Virus record (IMG/VR): IMGVR_UViG_3300027621_000010
Span: 1-48,247 of that record
DNA: 48,247 bases
DNA from: a virus
Direction: 5' to 3' (one strand)
The position numbers were made by a program, and so were the translations under genes. The notes beneath the pieces are model-generated. The model had not been told where the DNA came from. It did not search any database and saw only the letters and a list, made by a program, of their open reading frames with translations. Below, one piece after another: positions 7,177 through 13,440 of the stretch (positions are counted from its first letter, which is position 1; every line of letters starts with the position of its first letter).

Positions 7177-7316
7177 TATTTTTTCTTCCTTGTTTTACTC
7201 TTACTAACTTTAGATGCTTTAACTTTTTTTGCAGGTTTGCCTAAGTCAATTCCATACATAGAATTATTCTGCCCCATTCTAGGACCAGCTATATAGATCT
7301 TACTTTTTATTACCAT
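7176..7316 (-). CDS. Small basic protein (46 aa)
   Basis: A 46-residue ORF, MVIKSKIYIAGPRMGQNNS then a Lys-rich tail (KPAKKVKASKVSK). It overlaps the last 17 bases of the preceding gene and its TAA overlaps the ATG of the next. An internal ATG at residue 14 (MGQNNSMYG) would give a 33-residue form; I prefer the longer one but am unsure. No family recognised. Confidence 0.5.
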   Translation of the reverse strand: MVIKSKIYIAGPRMGQNNSMYGIDLGKPAKKVKASKVSKSKTRKKK

Positions 7317-7410
7317 TTTCTTTTCTTCTATCCATAGCTTCTGCTATATCATATAGCTTAAAAACTAAGCGCCAAAACATTTTTGTTAAACTAAAACTAT
7401 CTTTAGTCAT
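7300..7410 (-). CDS. Tiny protein of unknown function (36 aa)
   Basis: A 36-residue ORF, MTKDSFSLTKMFWRLVFKLYD, ending in basic residues. The open frame reaches upstream to 7491, but that stretch overlaps the 40-residue neighbour in a different frame, so the start is placed at 7410, where the two overlap by eight bases (ATGACTAA). The central part could be an amphipathic or short membrane-associated helix (LTKMFWRLVFKLYDIAEAM). Confidence 0.45.
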   Translation of the reverse strand: MTKDSFSLTKMFWRLVFKLYDIAEAMDRRKENGNKK

Positions 7411-7525
7411 TTTTTTCATCTTTCGTTTCAGCATTTTGTTTAGGTCTGAAATCTGGTGGTTCACCCAATTTTTTCTTGGGTGAAACCCCACCTTTAGATA
7501 CTTTCCTAAACTTAGCCAAAGACAT
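7403..7525 (-). CDS. Tiny basic protein (40 aa)
   Basis: A 40-residue ORF, MSLAKFRKVSKGGVSPKKK then GEPPDFRPKQN and an acidic end. Charge and length match the other members of this small-protein run, which supports it more than any homology. Function unknown. Confidence 0.5.
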   Translation of the reverse strand: MSLAKFRKVSKGGVSPKKKLGEPPDFRPKQNAETKDEKND

Positions 7526-7540
7526 AGTAATTAATAATAA

Positions 7541-7807
7541 TTACTTAGTTGTCTTTTTAGGAGTACTTTTTTTTGCGGAAGGCTTCTTAGCTGCTTTAGT
7601 AGCATCTTTGACAGCCTTAGTTGCTTCTTTCTTAGCATCCTTTACGATGTTTTCTGCGGCTTGCACTGCAATGTCAGCGACAGCATCTGCTTGGTTAGCA
7701 AATTGGTCGATCAACTTAGCTTGTGCCTTAGCCACTGCACTATCGGCTTTGATATTTTGTGCCTTGAAAAGGACTGACTTTACTTTATTTGCTATGTTCT
7801 TAAACAT
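7541..7807 (-). CDS. Alanine/lysine-rich helical protein, histone H1-like tail
   Basis: An 88-residue protein whose first 60 residues form an Ala-rich amphipathic helix (QAKLIDQFANQADAVAD, then AVQAAENIVKDAKKEATKAV) and whose last 20 are KKPSAKKSTPKKTTK-like, as in histone H1 tails. GAGGT lies before the ATG, and a near-consensus promoter lies 30 bases upstream, so this is the first and probably best-expressed gene of the small-protein operon. A DNA-coating role is an inference from composition. Confidence 0.7.
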   Translation of the reverse strand: MFKNIANKVKSVLFKAQNIKADSAVAKAQAKLIDQFANQADAVADIAVQAAENIVKDAKKEATKAVKDATKAAKKPSAKKSTPKKTTK

Positions 7808-7836
7808 TTTTACCTCTGTTTTAATATTGGGTTTAT

Positions 7837-7865
7837 ATTATACCTTTATAATAGTACACTTGCAA
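7837..7865 (-). promoter_or_regulatory. Sigma70-type promoter of the small basic protein operon
   Basis: The minus strand holds TTGCAA (7860-7865), a 17-base spacer and a perfect TATAAT (7837-7842). The predicted start leaves a leader of about 22 bases with a GAGGT Shine-Dalgarno before the ATG at 7807. This is the best -35/-10 pair I found in the window. Confidence 0.75.
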
Positions 7866-7878
7866 CTCAACAACACAA

Positions 7879-8199
7879 TTACTTGCTCTGTTGGGCCTCT
7901 TTAATAAGTGTATATCTTTCTCCAGTTTCCTTAGAAACTAAGGAGAAACCATAAGCTGCAGCGTCCTTAACAGCCTCAGAAAACGCCTCTCTATCCAGAG
8001 GGTCAATCCCATCAAGGGGAATTGTTATGCCAGCATAGACATCTACGTTTTCAAAATTGCCAATATTAATTTTTCTGTTTACTCCACATATAAATATGGG
8101 ACTACTTGATAGAGAAATTTGCCCTGCCATATTTGACACAGCTTGGTCTATTGGTGATCCGTTGGTCTCTTCAAACGCATTTTTAGTTATCTTAGGCAT
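7879..8199 (-). CDS. Conserved-looking phage protein of unknown function (106 aa)
   Basis: A 106-residue protein with a predicted beta core (FICGVNRKINIGNFENVDVY) followed by AGITIPLDG and a C-terminal helix (REAFSEAVKDAAAYGFSLV). The KINIGNFENVDVYAGI pattern recalls small phage proteins I have seen without a function. It overlaps the dNMP kinase by eight bases and is the last gene before the sigma70-type promoter, so it belongs to the replication-side operon. Confidence 0.65.
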   Translation of the reverse strand: MPKITKNAFEETNGSPIDQAVSNMAGQISLSSSPIFICGVNRKINIGNFENVDVYAGITIPLDGIDPLDREAFSEAVKDAAAYGFSLVSKETGERYTLIKEAQQSK

Positions 8200-8983
8200 T
8201 GATTGCTTCTTTCATTGATTTAATAAAGTTGATTGTTTCTTTGGCTTGGTCTTCGATAGACATCAAATCTGTTTTCATTATGATCGATGCTATCTGTTTG
8301 ATGTCATCAATCTGAGTTTCTGATGAGTGAGATAACTCATCACCAGACATTAGTCTACCATCTCTTTTCATAAGTCTGCTGTCCAATGTATCTTCATCAG
8401 CATCGAATACAATCACAAAGCCATTTGGCTGTTTCAATATACTCTTTGCTTCATTCAGGTAACGGACGTCAGAAATGATTATACCAAAGTCTGATTCAAA
8501 ATCAGACTCTTCATTCTGTTTTATGTATTGTCTATATATTTTATTTGCTTTTATAATTGCCCACTTCGCAAAGCAATCAGAATCAAACTCTCTACATACA
8601 TCACCGGCTTTTTGAAGAAATTTTCTTGGCTTTATTCCCTCTGGTTCTATGGGCATGTTTTGTAGCTCTGTTACTTTTTTGGTGAACTCTTCGTAGCTTG
8701 GTATGCTACCTATTGCTGACCCACCATATACGTCAAACAAGATATCATGTATGGCGTATAACTTTCTTGACTCTTCGTTAAAGCCTACTATATTTTTTTT
8801 AACTGACGCCATTTCATATAGGGGAAGTGCATAGAATATATGATCCCACTTAATTGATCCCTGAGTCGACTCAATAGACCCCTTGGGAACTATCTGCTCC
8901 GCCACAGTTGTCTTACCTGAACCAGCTTTGCCAGCTAGACCCAATATGATTGGTTGACCATTTTTAATTTTTGTTTTGCTCAT
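8192..8983 (-). CDS. Deoxynucleoside monophosphate kinase-like P-loop protein
   Basis: A 263-residue P-loop kinase. Walker A is GLAGKAGSGKTT at about residues 15-26; the LID-like part carries RLMKRDGRLMSGDELSHSSE, and IIISDVRYLNEAK resembles the D-V-R motif of T4 gp1-type dNMP kinases. It should phosphorylate dNMPs (including dTMP from ThyX) for DNA synthesis. The ATG follows an extended -10 by seven bases, so the message is probably leaderless; the TGA of that element is the stop codon of the RNase H gene. Another small-molecule kinase cannot be ruled out. Confidence 0.75.
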   Translation of the reverse strand: MSKTKIKNGQPIILGLAGKAGSGKTTVAEQIVPKGSIESTQGSIKWDHIFYALPLYEMASVKKNIVGFNEESRKLYAIHDILFDVYGGSAIGSIPSYEEFTKKVTELQNMPIEPEGIKPRKFLQKAGDVCREFDSDCFAKWAIIKANKIYRQYIKQNEESDFESDFGIIISDVRYLNEAKSILKQPNGFVIVFDADEDTLDSRLMKRDGRLMSGDELSHSSETQIDDIKQIASIIMKTDLMSIEDQAKETINFIKSMKEAINA

Positions 8984-8990
8984 AGATGAC

Positions 8991-8999
8991 AGTATATCA
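8991..8999 (-). promoter_or_regulatory. Extended -10 promoter for a leaderless kinase mRNA
   Basis: The minus strand reads TGATATACT, then seven bases to the ATG at 8983. The TGA is also the stop codon of the RNase H gene, an overlap of stop codon and promoter also seen at 3967-3969. Confidence 0.6.
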
Positions 9000-9431
9000 C
9001 TTATCTAGTTCGGATTCTTTTCGTATCTGCAGTTGATCTAAAAATTCATTCGCCAAATGATCAGGTTCCCAGACTAGGTTTCTTGGGACTTGTACTAATC
9101 TAAATCTATACTCTGCTCTTATCTCTTCAATAGTCATAAGAAGCGGTAGCAACGATAAGTTTTTGCACTTCCATTTTTTGTTAACTTGATTTGCTACGAC
9201 TGCAGAATCGGTATAAATTATTGGATCTATAAAATCAGACATGATACATATTAGGAGACCAGTTATTACTGCCTCATACTCCGCTTCATTGTTTGTTCTT
9301 CCACCAAGTCCTCTGGCAAATTGAACTAACTTTTTTTTATTCTTATATACAACAGTAGCACAGGCGGCTTCTCCTATCCTTTTTTGCCCCTGCCCCCTTG
9401 AAGCGCCATCACAAAAAACTTCTATGTTCAT
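8997..9431 (-). CDS. Ribonuclease H-like protein
   Basis: A 144-residue RNase HI-fold protein. The DEDD set is visible: D8 (VFCDGASRGQG), E51 (TNNEAEYEA), D75 (IYTDSAVVA) and D124 (WEPDHLANEFLD). Length is normal for a minimal RNase HI without the basic handle. It should remove RNA from RNA-DNA hybrids, such as primers made by the primase at 16970-18163. Its ATG overlaps the preceding stop (TAATG), and its own stop forms part of the kinase promoter. Confidence 0.9.
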   Translation of the reverse strand: MNIEVFCDGASRGQGQKRIGEAACATVVYKNKKKLVQFARGLGGRTNNEAEYEAVITGLLICIMSDFIDPIIYTDSAVVANQVNKKWKCKNLSLLPLLMTIEEIRAEYRFRLVQVPRNLVWEPDHLANEFLDQLQIRKESELDK

Positions 9432-9640
9432 TAATCAATCTTAATGTTGCAAGGAATGTTATGTTTTTTAGCCATGCTTGTTATATTATTTTCTTGGCTT
9501 TTACTTGACGCCATGTGCGTAGTCGTCAGTAGATACAAATCTCCCTTATATTCTATTTGCATTGGGAAATCTAATTTGTCTCTTTTGGAAGAAAATAATT
9601 CATTTGTTTTATTAACTGATTTATAATGACCTATATACAT
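9431..9640 (-). CDS. Small protein of unknown function (69 aa)
   Basis: A 69-residue protein starting MYIGHYKSVNKTNELF, basic, with a short beta-like stretch (QIEYKGDLYLLTTTHMA). GGAGATCGT precedes the ATG and the stop overlaps the RNase H start, so the reading is well supported by layout. No family recognised. Confidence 0.6.
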   Translation of the reverse strand: MYIGHYKSVNKTNELFSSKRDKLDFPMQIEYKGDLYLLTTTHMASSKSQENNITSMAKKHNIPCNIKID

Positions 9641-9649
9641 ACGATCTCC

Positions 9650-10165
9650 TTAATACGTAGTAAAATCTCTCTCTAAGAGAAATCCTTTTTCTTCTCTGGA
9701 AGAAGCTATCTGCATAGTCTGCACCTTGTCCATAAGCTTTCTAGAAGACTCAGAAGATATTCTGGCTGCTAGCTCCATAGACTCTGCTAATTGTACTATT
9801 GCCTCAACTGCAGCTAGCGCTGTGTATTGATTGTCTGCAGCTGCTGCAGCTGCTGCTTCTCGTTCAGCTTCGTTCTTCCCTATTCTATTTGCCTTGTAGA
9901 CTCTCTTGTACTGAGCCTCAAGAAGCTTGTATTGAGCTCTTGCAATACCTGCAAATCTTGCAGCTCTGCCATAGACATTAGAAGATCTGGCAACCAAAGA
10001 CCCAAGGTCATTTATCGTGAGATCAATGTAGTTTGTATCTGGTATTTCTACATAGTATTTTTCTAGAGCTATAGGATCTGAAAAAGTTAATACGAGCTCT
10101 TCCAATTGAGGATTTAGAAAATCTGATAATTTAATTAAAAGGTTTTTATGATTTAACTCAGTCAT
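9650..10165 (-). CDS. Helical protein, possibly UvsY-like recombination mediator
   Basis: A 171-residue, almost wholly helical protein. After a short N-terminal part come TINDLGSLVARSSNVYGRAA and long Ala/Glu/Arg helices with a run of seven alanines, then MELAARISSESSRKLMD and QTMQIASSREEK. Small helical proteins of this sort next to replication genes are often recombination mediators (T4 UvsY-like); the resemblance is in layout, not in a clear motif. It overlaps the sigma-like gene by eight bases. A scaffold or ssDNA-binding accessory is also possible. Confidence 0.55.
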   Translation of the reverse strand: MTELNHKNLLIKLSDFLNPQLEELVLTFSDPIALEKYYVEIPDTNYIDLTINDLGSLVARSSNVYGRAARFAGIARAQYKLLEAQYKRVYKANRIGKNEAEREAAAAAAADNQYTALAAVEAIVQLAESMELAARISSESSRKLMDKVQTMQIASSREEKGFLLERDFTTY

Positions 10166-11035
10166 CTTTTTCTTTCTTAAAGGATGTTAAGAATAAGTAA
10201 TCTTCCATGCCATCTTCCAGTATCATCTCTTGTATCTTTTTTTTGATTTTAGATAAATGTTCTCTTACTGTATTTGGATGTTCAGTTATCTTAATGGCTA
10301 TTTCAGAAGACCTTTTGTTGTCTATGAATCTCCACTTAAGTAACTGCCTTTCCTGCACCGTAAGTCTATCGAATGGTGGGTTTGTTTCCTCACCCGAAAT
10401 CCAAAACTCATCAACATCCGATGCGAATAACAGGTCTATTGTAGCATACTCTATGGTGTCTACGTATGCTCCACCCTTAATGCTATCATCAGAATCTCCA
10501 TCTCCAAACATATCATCCTGGGTTAGAAGTGGAAATGATTTCCTGCCTAACTGATCAATCAAAAATGTATCTACATTTTTTTTCAACAGATATAAAAAGT
10601 AGCTATACAAAAATGCACTAAATGGTATAGGACCTTTTTCTGAGTCTTTCTTTTCATACCTTTTGATACACTGAAAAAATGTTAGCCTTACGGTTTGTTG
10701 TATGTCTTCTTCTGAGCAATACCTTTTGACCATGTAAAGAATTCCGGCTGATACACTCGTTAACGTGCTTGTATCCTGCTTGATTAAGCTTGTTCTTCAT
10801 TAGCGCATATCTTACGTAGGTGTCTTTAACAAATAAGGAAATAAACCTTCTTATATCGTAGTCACTGTAGCTGTACTTTCCGTGTGTACAACATCGTAAC
10901 ATACTTGCTTAAGAAATTGTTAAATACTTTTAGTAATTCTTCTTGCGATTTTTCAGATCCACCTTTAGCTTTTGCTATCAGCGCCTGCATTTCTTCTTCT
11001 TCGAGCTTATAATATTGCTCTTTAAAACTTGCCAT
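10158..11035 (-). CDS. RNA polymerase sigma-70-like factor, two +1 shifts at CGGA
   Basis: Conventionally three fragments; skipping C at 10882 and 10746 gives one 291-residue protein. An N-terminal helical segment (EQYYKLEEEEMQALIAKAKG) leads to a region-2-like helix set (EEDIQQTVRLTFFQCIKRYE). The last 70 residues are a region-4 helix-turn-helix: LTVQERQLLKWRFIDNKRSS, then EIAIKITEHPNTVREHLSKI. The start is MASFKEQ at 11035, overlapping the upstream TAA (TAATG) behind AGGAAAA. The first shift lies before region 2, so zero-frame products (57 residues) lack both core-binding and promoter-binding parts. It probably directs host polymerase to late promoters. Its target promoters are unknown. Confidence 0.85.
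10743..10746 (-). other. CGGA +1 recoding site, sigma-like factor site 2
   Basis: The frame entered after site 1 reads AGC-CGG-AAT; skipping the C gives AGC-GGA-ATT-CTT-TAC and continues into MVKRYCSEEDI. Without the shift the frame runs for another 34 codons over sequence with no resemblance to sigma factors (LLRRRHTTNRK). Confidence 0.85.
10879..10882 (-). other. CGGA +1 recoding site, sigma-like factor site 1
   Basis: The zero frame reads ACA-CGG-AAA-GTA-CAG-CTA-CAG-TGA. Skipping the C gives ACA-GGA-AAG-TAC-AGC-TAC and the helical IRRFISLFVKDTYVRYA segment. Codon 51 precedes the site. Confidence 0.85.
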
Positions 11036-11580
11036 TATTTTCCTTCCCATATCGAAAGCTTGTCCATGTAAGCACTTCGTATGTCTTCATAAAAAATTAC
11101 GTGAGGTATACCCAAATCTTCTGCAAACTTTATTGCGTCCGATGAGTATTTACTTATGACAAAGGTAAGTTTATTAAATTCTTCTGGGTAATATTTTTTA
11201 AACCTTTTAATTTTAATTTTGCTTTTGTCATCCAGATATCCTTTTACTTCAAACCATTCTTCGGTTTCGGTTAAATAAAAATCTGGTATATATCCTTTTG
11301 TTCCCCTTTTTATTGGGAATGAAAAAACCTTTGGTTCAAATTCAAATTCAATTGAATAGGCCCTGAAGATCCTTGCAATGTTTGCTTCCCAATTAGATCT
11401 CATATTCAAGTTTAGGTCTTCCCTGAAACCTGACTTTGTATGTCTGTACGCATTACCTTTTGTATTCTTGTCACCGGTGACAGTAGGAACTGTTTTCTTT
11501 TTCTTACCAAACTTTGGCAGTGTTTTTTTAGGTGACCTCGAAAAAAAATAATCCTCTGGGCTTGCACCAACACTCTTCAT
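11035..11580 (-). CDS. PD-(D/E)XK endonuclease, T7 endonuclease I / DUF1064-like
   Basis: A 181-residue nuclease. A basic N-terminal region is followed by RSNWEANIARIFRAY, the acidic helix of these nucleases, then FEPKVFSFPIKRG, the PD of GYIPDFYL and the (D/E)xK of EEWFEVKGYLDD. These match the PD-(D/E)XK core of Holliday-junction-resolving or debranching phage nucleases. It precedes the sigma-like gene, and both probably come from the promoter at 11619-11647. It may resolve branched DNA before packaging; a role in host DNA breakdown is also possible. Confidence 0.75.
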   Translation of the reverse strand: MKSVGASPEDYFFSRSPKKTLPKFGKKKKTVPTVTGDKNTKGNAYRHTKSGFREDLNLNMRSNWEANIARIFRAYSIEFEFEPKVFSFPIKRGTKGYIPDFYLTETEEWFEVKGYLDDKSKIKIKRFKKYYPEEFNKLTFVISKYSSDAIKFAEDLGIPHVIFYEDIRSAYMDKLSIWEGK

Positions 11581-11618
11581 ATGATATCCTTTACGGCTGT
11601 AAGGTAACGCTAATAGAT

Positions 11619-11647
11619 ATTATACTTTATATTCAACAAAAAAACAA
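11619..11647 (-). promoter_or_regulatory. Promoter of the endonuclease-sigma operon
   Basis: The minus strand has TTGTTT (11642-11647), a 17-base spacer and a perfect TATAAT (11619-11624), then an AAAGGAT Shine-Dalgarno before the ATG at 11580. It lies in the 91-base gap between divergent genes. On the plus strand the same AT-rich block offers TATACT at 11621-11626 for the opposite gene, without a good -35. Confidence 0.6.
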
Positions 11648-11671
11648 GCAAAACAGGAGAAAGTAAACAAA

Positions 11672-11842
11672 ATGACCATTACAACTACAATTTTCAACAG
11701 CATGAAGCAAAATATCAATGATTCTGCAGTGAATGAGCTCACTTCTTTTGGTGTAAGCCAGGACGAAGCAGTCAAGTTTGTTCTTGAATCTGACTTTGAC
11801 TTGGTTCTTTCGGCCAACGAAAACCCAGTTATTCAGTTCTAA
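11672..11842 (+). CDS. Lone plus-strand small protein (56 aa)
   Basis: The only convincing plus-strand gene. The 56-residue ORF starts MTITTTIFNSMKQNINDS, is acidic and predicted helical (GVSQDEAVKFVLESDFDLV), and ends NPVIQF. AGGAGAAAG lies upstream with good spacing and a strong terminator follows 25 bases after the stop, so it is a self-contained transcription unit. A minus-strand ORF overlapping it (11620-11817) has no such signals. The DEAVKFVLES helix pair recalls small UBA-like bundles, a weak impression. Standing against the genome's direction, it may be an early or constitutively expressed regulator. Confidence 0.7.
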   Translation: MTITTTIFNSMKQNINDSAVNELTSFGVSQDEAVKFVLESDFDLVLSANENPVIQF

Positions 11843-11866
11843 TACATAAATTAATATAAGATATAT

Positions 11867-11895
11867 AAGCCCCCTGGGAAACCAGGGGGCTTTTT
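11867..11895 (+). terminator. Intrinsic terminator of the plus-strand gene
   Basis: An 11-bp perfect stem (11867-11877 with 11882-11892, AAGCCCCCTGG and complement) is closed by a GAAA tetraloop and followed on the plus strand by TTTTT. The convergent minus-strand nuclease gene ends at 11897, so the hairpin may partly serve both directions, but the T run favours plus. Confidence 0.9.
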
Positions 11896-11896
11896 A

Positions 11897-12689
11897 CTAT
11901 GCCCTATTAAACTTTCTTAGTCTAATTGTTCCAGTAGAACAAGCTCCACTTTGGGCGTGATCGCAGAATGAACATACTCTTTCATTCTTTGTGGGAGAAA
12001 AGTTAGTATCGTTCATTATTACATTGATTCTATCTACGAGAGTCTGCTTAGCAAGTTCCAAATCTTCTTGTGTGTACTCGTGGGATTTGATTCTTCCAGT
12101 TCTCAAGTAGTGAAGAGAAGCCTTGATTTTGCTCCCGGGGAATAGCATCGATGCTGCCAGTGCATATATCCCAAGCTGCAGGTTCTTGTGTATGTCCTTG
12201 GCTGCAACCTCACGCTTACCAGTCTTGTAGTCAACAATCTCTACAACATCACCATTGATGTCTACCCTATCTATAAATCCGTTTATAGAATAGTTGCCTA
12301 AGACAAAGCTAAATCCAAGCTCTTTTTTATGAACATTAAAAGTAGTTCCACCGTACAGGTCAAAGAAGTCATCTAGTATGGTTGTACCGGCGTCGAGCAG
12401 AACTTGAGGGATCTGGTTGTTGGGGTTGAAAGACTTTTTATGTTCTTCGTATTTCTCAATTAAAGAACTATGTTCTATTGGATTAACATCCGAAACGTTA
12501 TCTTCTAATACCGAGTGGATTATATTTCCGAAGAATTGCCGGAGCGTTGAACTGCCTTGGTTCCTTCTTTATGTAAGAAAAGAAATACTTTGATGGACAC
12601 ATCTCGTATGTGTCTATTCTTGAATAACTAAAATCTGTTAATGTTAACTTCTGTAGTGGATCTATATCTTCTATTAATTGTAATTTCAT
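11897..12689 (-). CDS. RecB/Cas4-like PD-(D/E)XK exonuclease with Fe-S cysteines, one +1 shift at CGGA
   Basis: Conventionally two distant fragments with no ORF between; skipping C at 12530 joins them into a 263-residue protein. The motifs then line up as in RecB/AddB/Cas4-type nucleases: C31 (YEMCPSKYFF), G54-xxx-H58-xxx-E62 (GNIIHSVLED), D140 (GFIDRVD), D153-x-K155 (VEIVDYKTGK), the QLGIYA helix, and C239, C242 and C250 (RVCSFCDHAQSGAC), four cysteines fit to hold an iron-sulphur cluster. The shift-encoded glycine is the first residue of the conserved GxxxH motif. The zero-frame product (63 residues) has no catalytic residue. It probably trims DNA ends in recombination or packaging. Confidence 0.9.
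12527..12530 (-). other. CGGA +1 recoding site, RecB/Cas4-like nuclease
   Basis: The zero frame reads CTT-CGG-AAA-TAT and stops eight codons later at TAA. Skipping the C gives CTT-GGA-AAT-ATA-ATC-CAC, encoding LGNIIH, and the frame then stays open for 210 residues with all catalytic motifs. Confidence 0.85.
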
Positions 12690-12859
12690 TATTCTCCATC
12701 GACATCTTCAGATATCGGGTTGCCTTGTTCGTCACATTCTACACCGTTTTCGTTTATAATCTCTCCAGTATGTATATTCTTATACATACTTTCGCCAAAA
12801 GATATCCAACCACTTTCGCCTATCTCCATAAAATCATCTTCTAAATATGGCCAAGACAT
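12689..12859 (-). CDS. Small acidic protein (56 aa)
   Basis: A 56-residue acidic ORF, MSWPYLEDDFMEIGESGW then FGESMYKNIHTGEI and an acidic end with one Cys (NGVECDEQGNP). AGGAG precedes its ATG and its TAA overlaps the ATG of the nuclease (TAATG), which supports it although it is short. An acidic partner of the neighbouring DNA enzymes is possible. No family recognised. Confidence 0.6.
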   Translation of the reverse strand: MSWPYLEDDFMEIGESGWISFGESMYKNIHTGEIINENGVECDEQGNPISEDVDGE

Positions 12860-12866
12860 AACTCTC

Positions 12867-13073
12867 CTAATCTGTTGAAATAACTGTACTGTTTACAGAA
12901 TCTATATTGAAATAGTAATTCAATAAACCATATACATCATGTAACTCTTGTTCTGTGGCGTAAAAGCCAACCACTCCTAGCTGCAAAAAGAAGCTCTGAG
13001 TATCTCCACCCTGATCGTATTCAATCAGTTTGACATTGTTTAATAACATTCTACCGTTTTCTTTTCCTAACAT
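12867..13073 (-). CDS. Small protein of unknown function (68 aa)
   Basis: A 68-residue ORF; I place the start at MLGKENGRMLLNN (GAGGA upstream) rather than at a longer in-frame ATG inside the previous gene. It contains LIEYDQGGDTQSFFLQLGV and a C-terminal helix-rich end (ELHDVYGLLNYYF). One base separates the start from the upstream stop. Function unknown. Confidence 0.6.
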   Translation of the reverse strand: MLGKENGRMLLNNVKLIEYDQGGDTQSFFLQLGVVGFYATEQELHDVYGLLNYYFNIDSVNSTVISTD

Positions 13074-13074
13074 A

Positions 13075-13440
13075 TTAATCCTCGTAAATGCTAACTGGGT
13101 TCCAGTTTGGATCACCCATCTTGTTTCTCATATCCTTTAGGTACGAATCCCAGTCTCTTTCATCTTCTGACTTCTTTTCATATCTAACGTTTCCTTTAAA
13201 TGGATTTGTCTTAAATCTAGACATCAAGACCTTCCCATTCTTTGTCTTCCAGCGAAGAATTCCATTCTTGCAATCGCAGAAATCATCATTATCCGTGTCT
13301 ATGCATCCGCTAGGATCATATCTCCCGCTACATCCGTTGCACTTAGTGTATCTTCCCTTGTCCTGGCATCGGCTGCAAGAGGAGCAATATACCCAACAGT
13401 CTTTTGTTGAAGGATTCTTGTAGAGGTTTCCAGTTGTCAT
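13075..13440 (-). CDS. Cysteine-rich zinc-finger-like protein
   Basis: A 121-residue protein whose first 60 residues hold nine Cys, several in CxxC pairs (CWVYCSSCSRCQDKG, TKCNGCSGRYDPSGC, DDFCDCKNG), suggesting two or more zinc-binding knuckles like those of DnaJ-type or ribbon domains. The remainder is charged and without a recognised motif (DERDWDSYLKDMRNKMGD). It overlaps the polymerase stop by an ATGA junction. A nucleic-acid or protein-bridging role near replication is the natural inference. Confidence 0.65.
   Translation of the reverse strand: MTTGNLYKNPSTKDCWVYCSSCSRCQDKGRYTKCNGCSGRYDPSGCIDTDNDDFCDCKNGILRWKTKNGKVLMSRFKTNPFKGNVRYEKKSEDERDWDSYLKDMRNKMGDPNWNPVSIYED

Noticed and set aside
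7411-7491. Longer N-terminus for the 36-residue protein (start at 7491)
   Set aside because: It overlaps the better supported 40-residue gene in another frame; the ATG at 7410 gives the usual short overlap.
10654-10902. Stand-alone 82-residue protein
   Set aside because: It is the middle part of the sigma-like factor plus a meaningless tail read past the second CGGA.
10158-11035. Broken genes as decaying pseudogenes
   Set aside because: Each gene has only CGGA breaks, no other stops or losses, and all catalytic or DNA-binding motifs are kept.
11620-11817. Minus-strand 65-residue ORF
   Set aside because: It lies antisense to the plus-strand gene, which has the ribosome site and terminator.
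11897-12689. Intron, intein or programmed mRNA slippage at the breaks
   Set aside because: Only one base is surplus at each place, no slippery run is present, and no splice signals or insert are seen.
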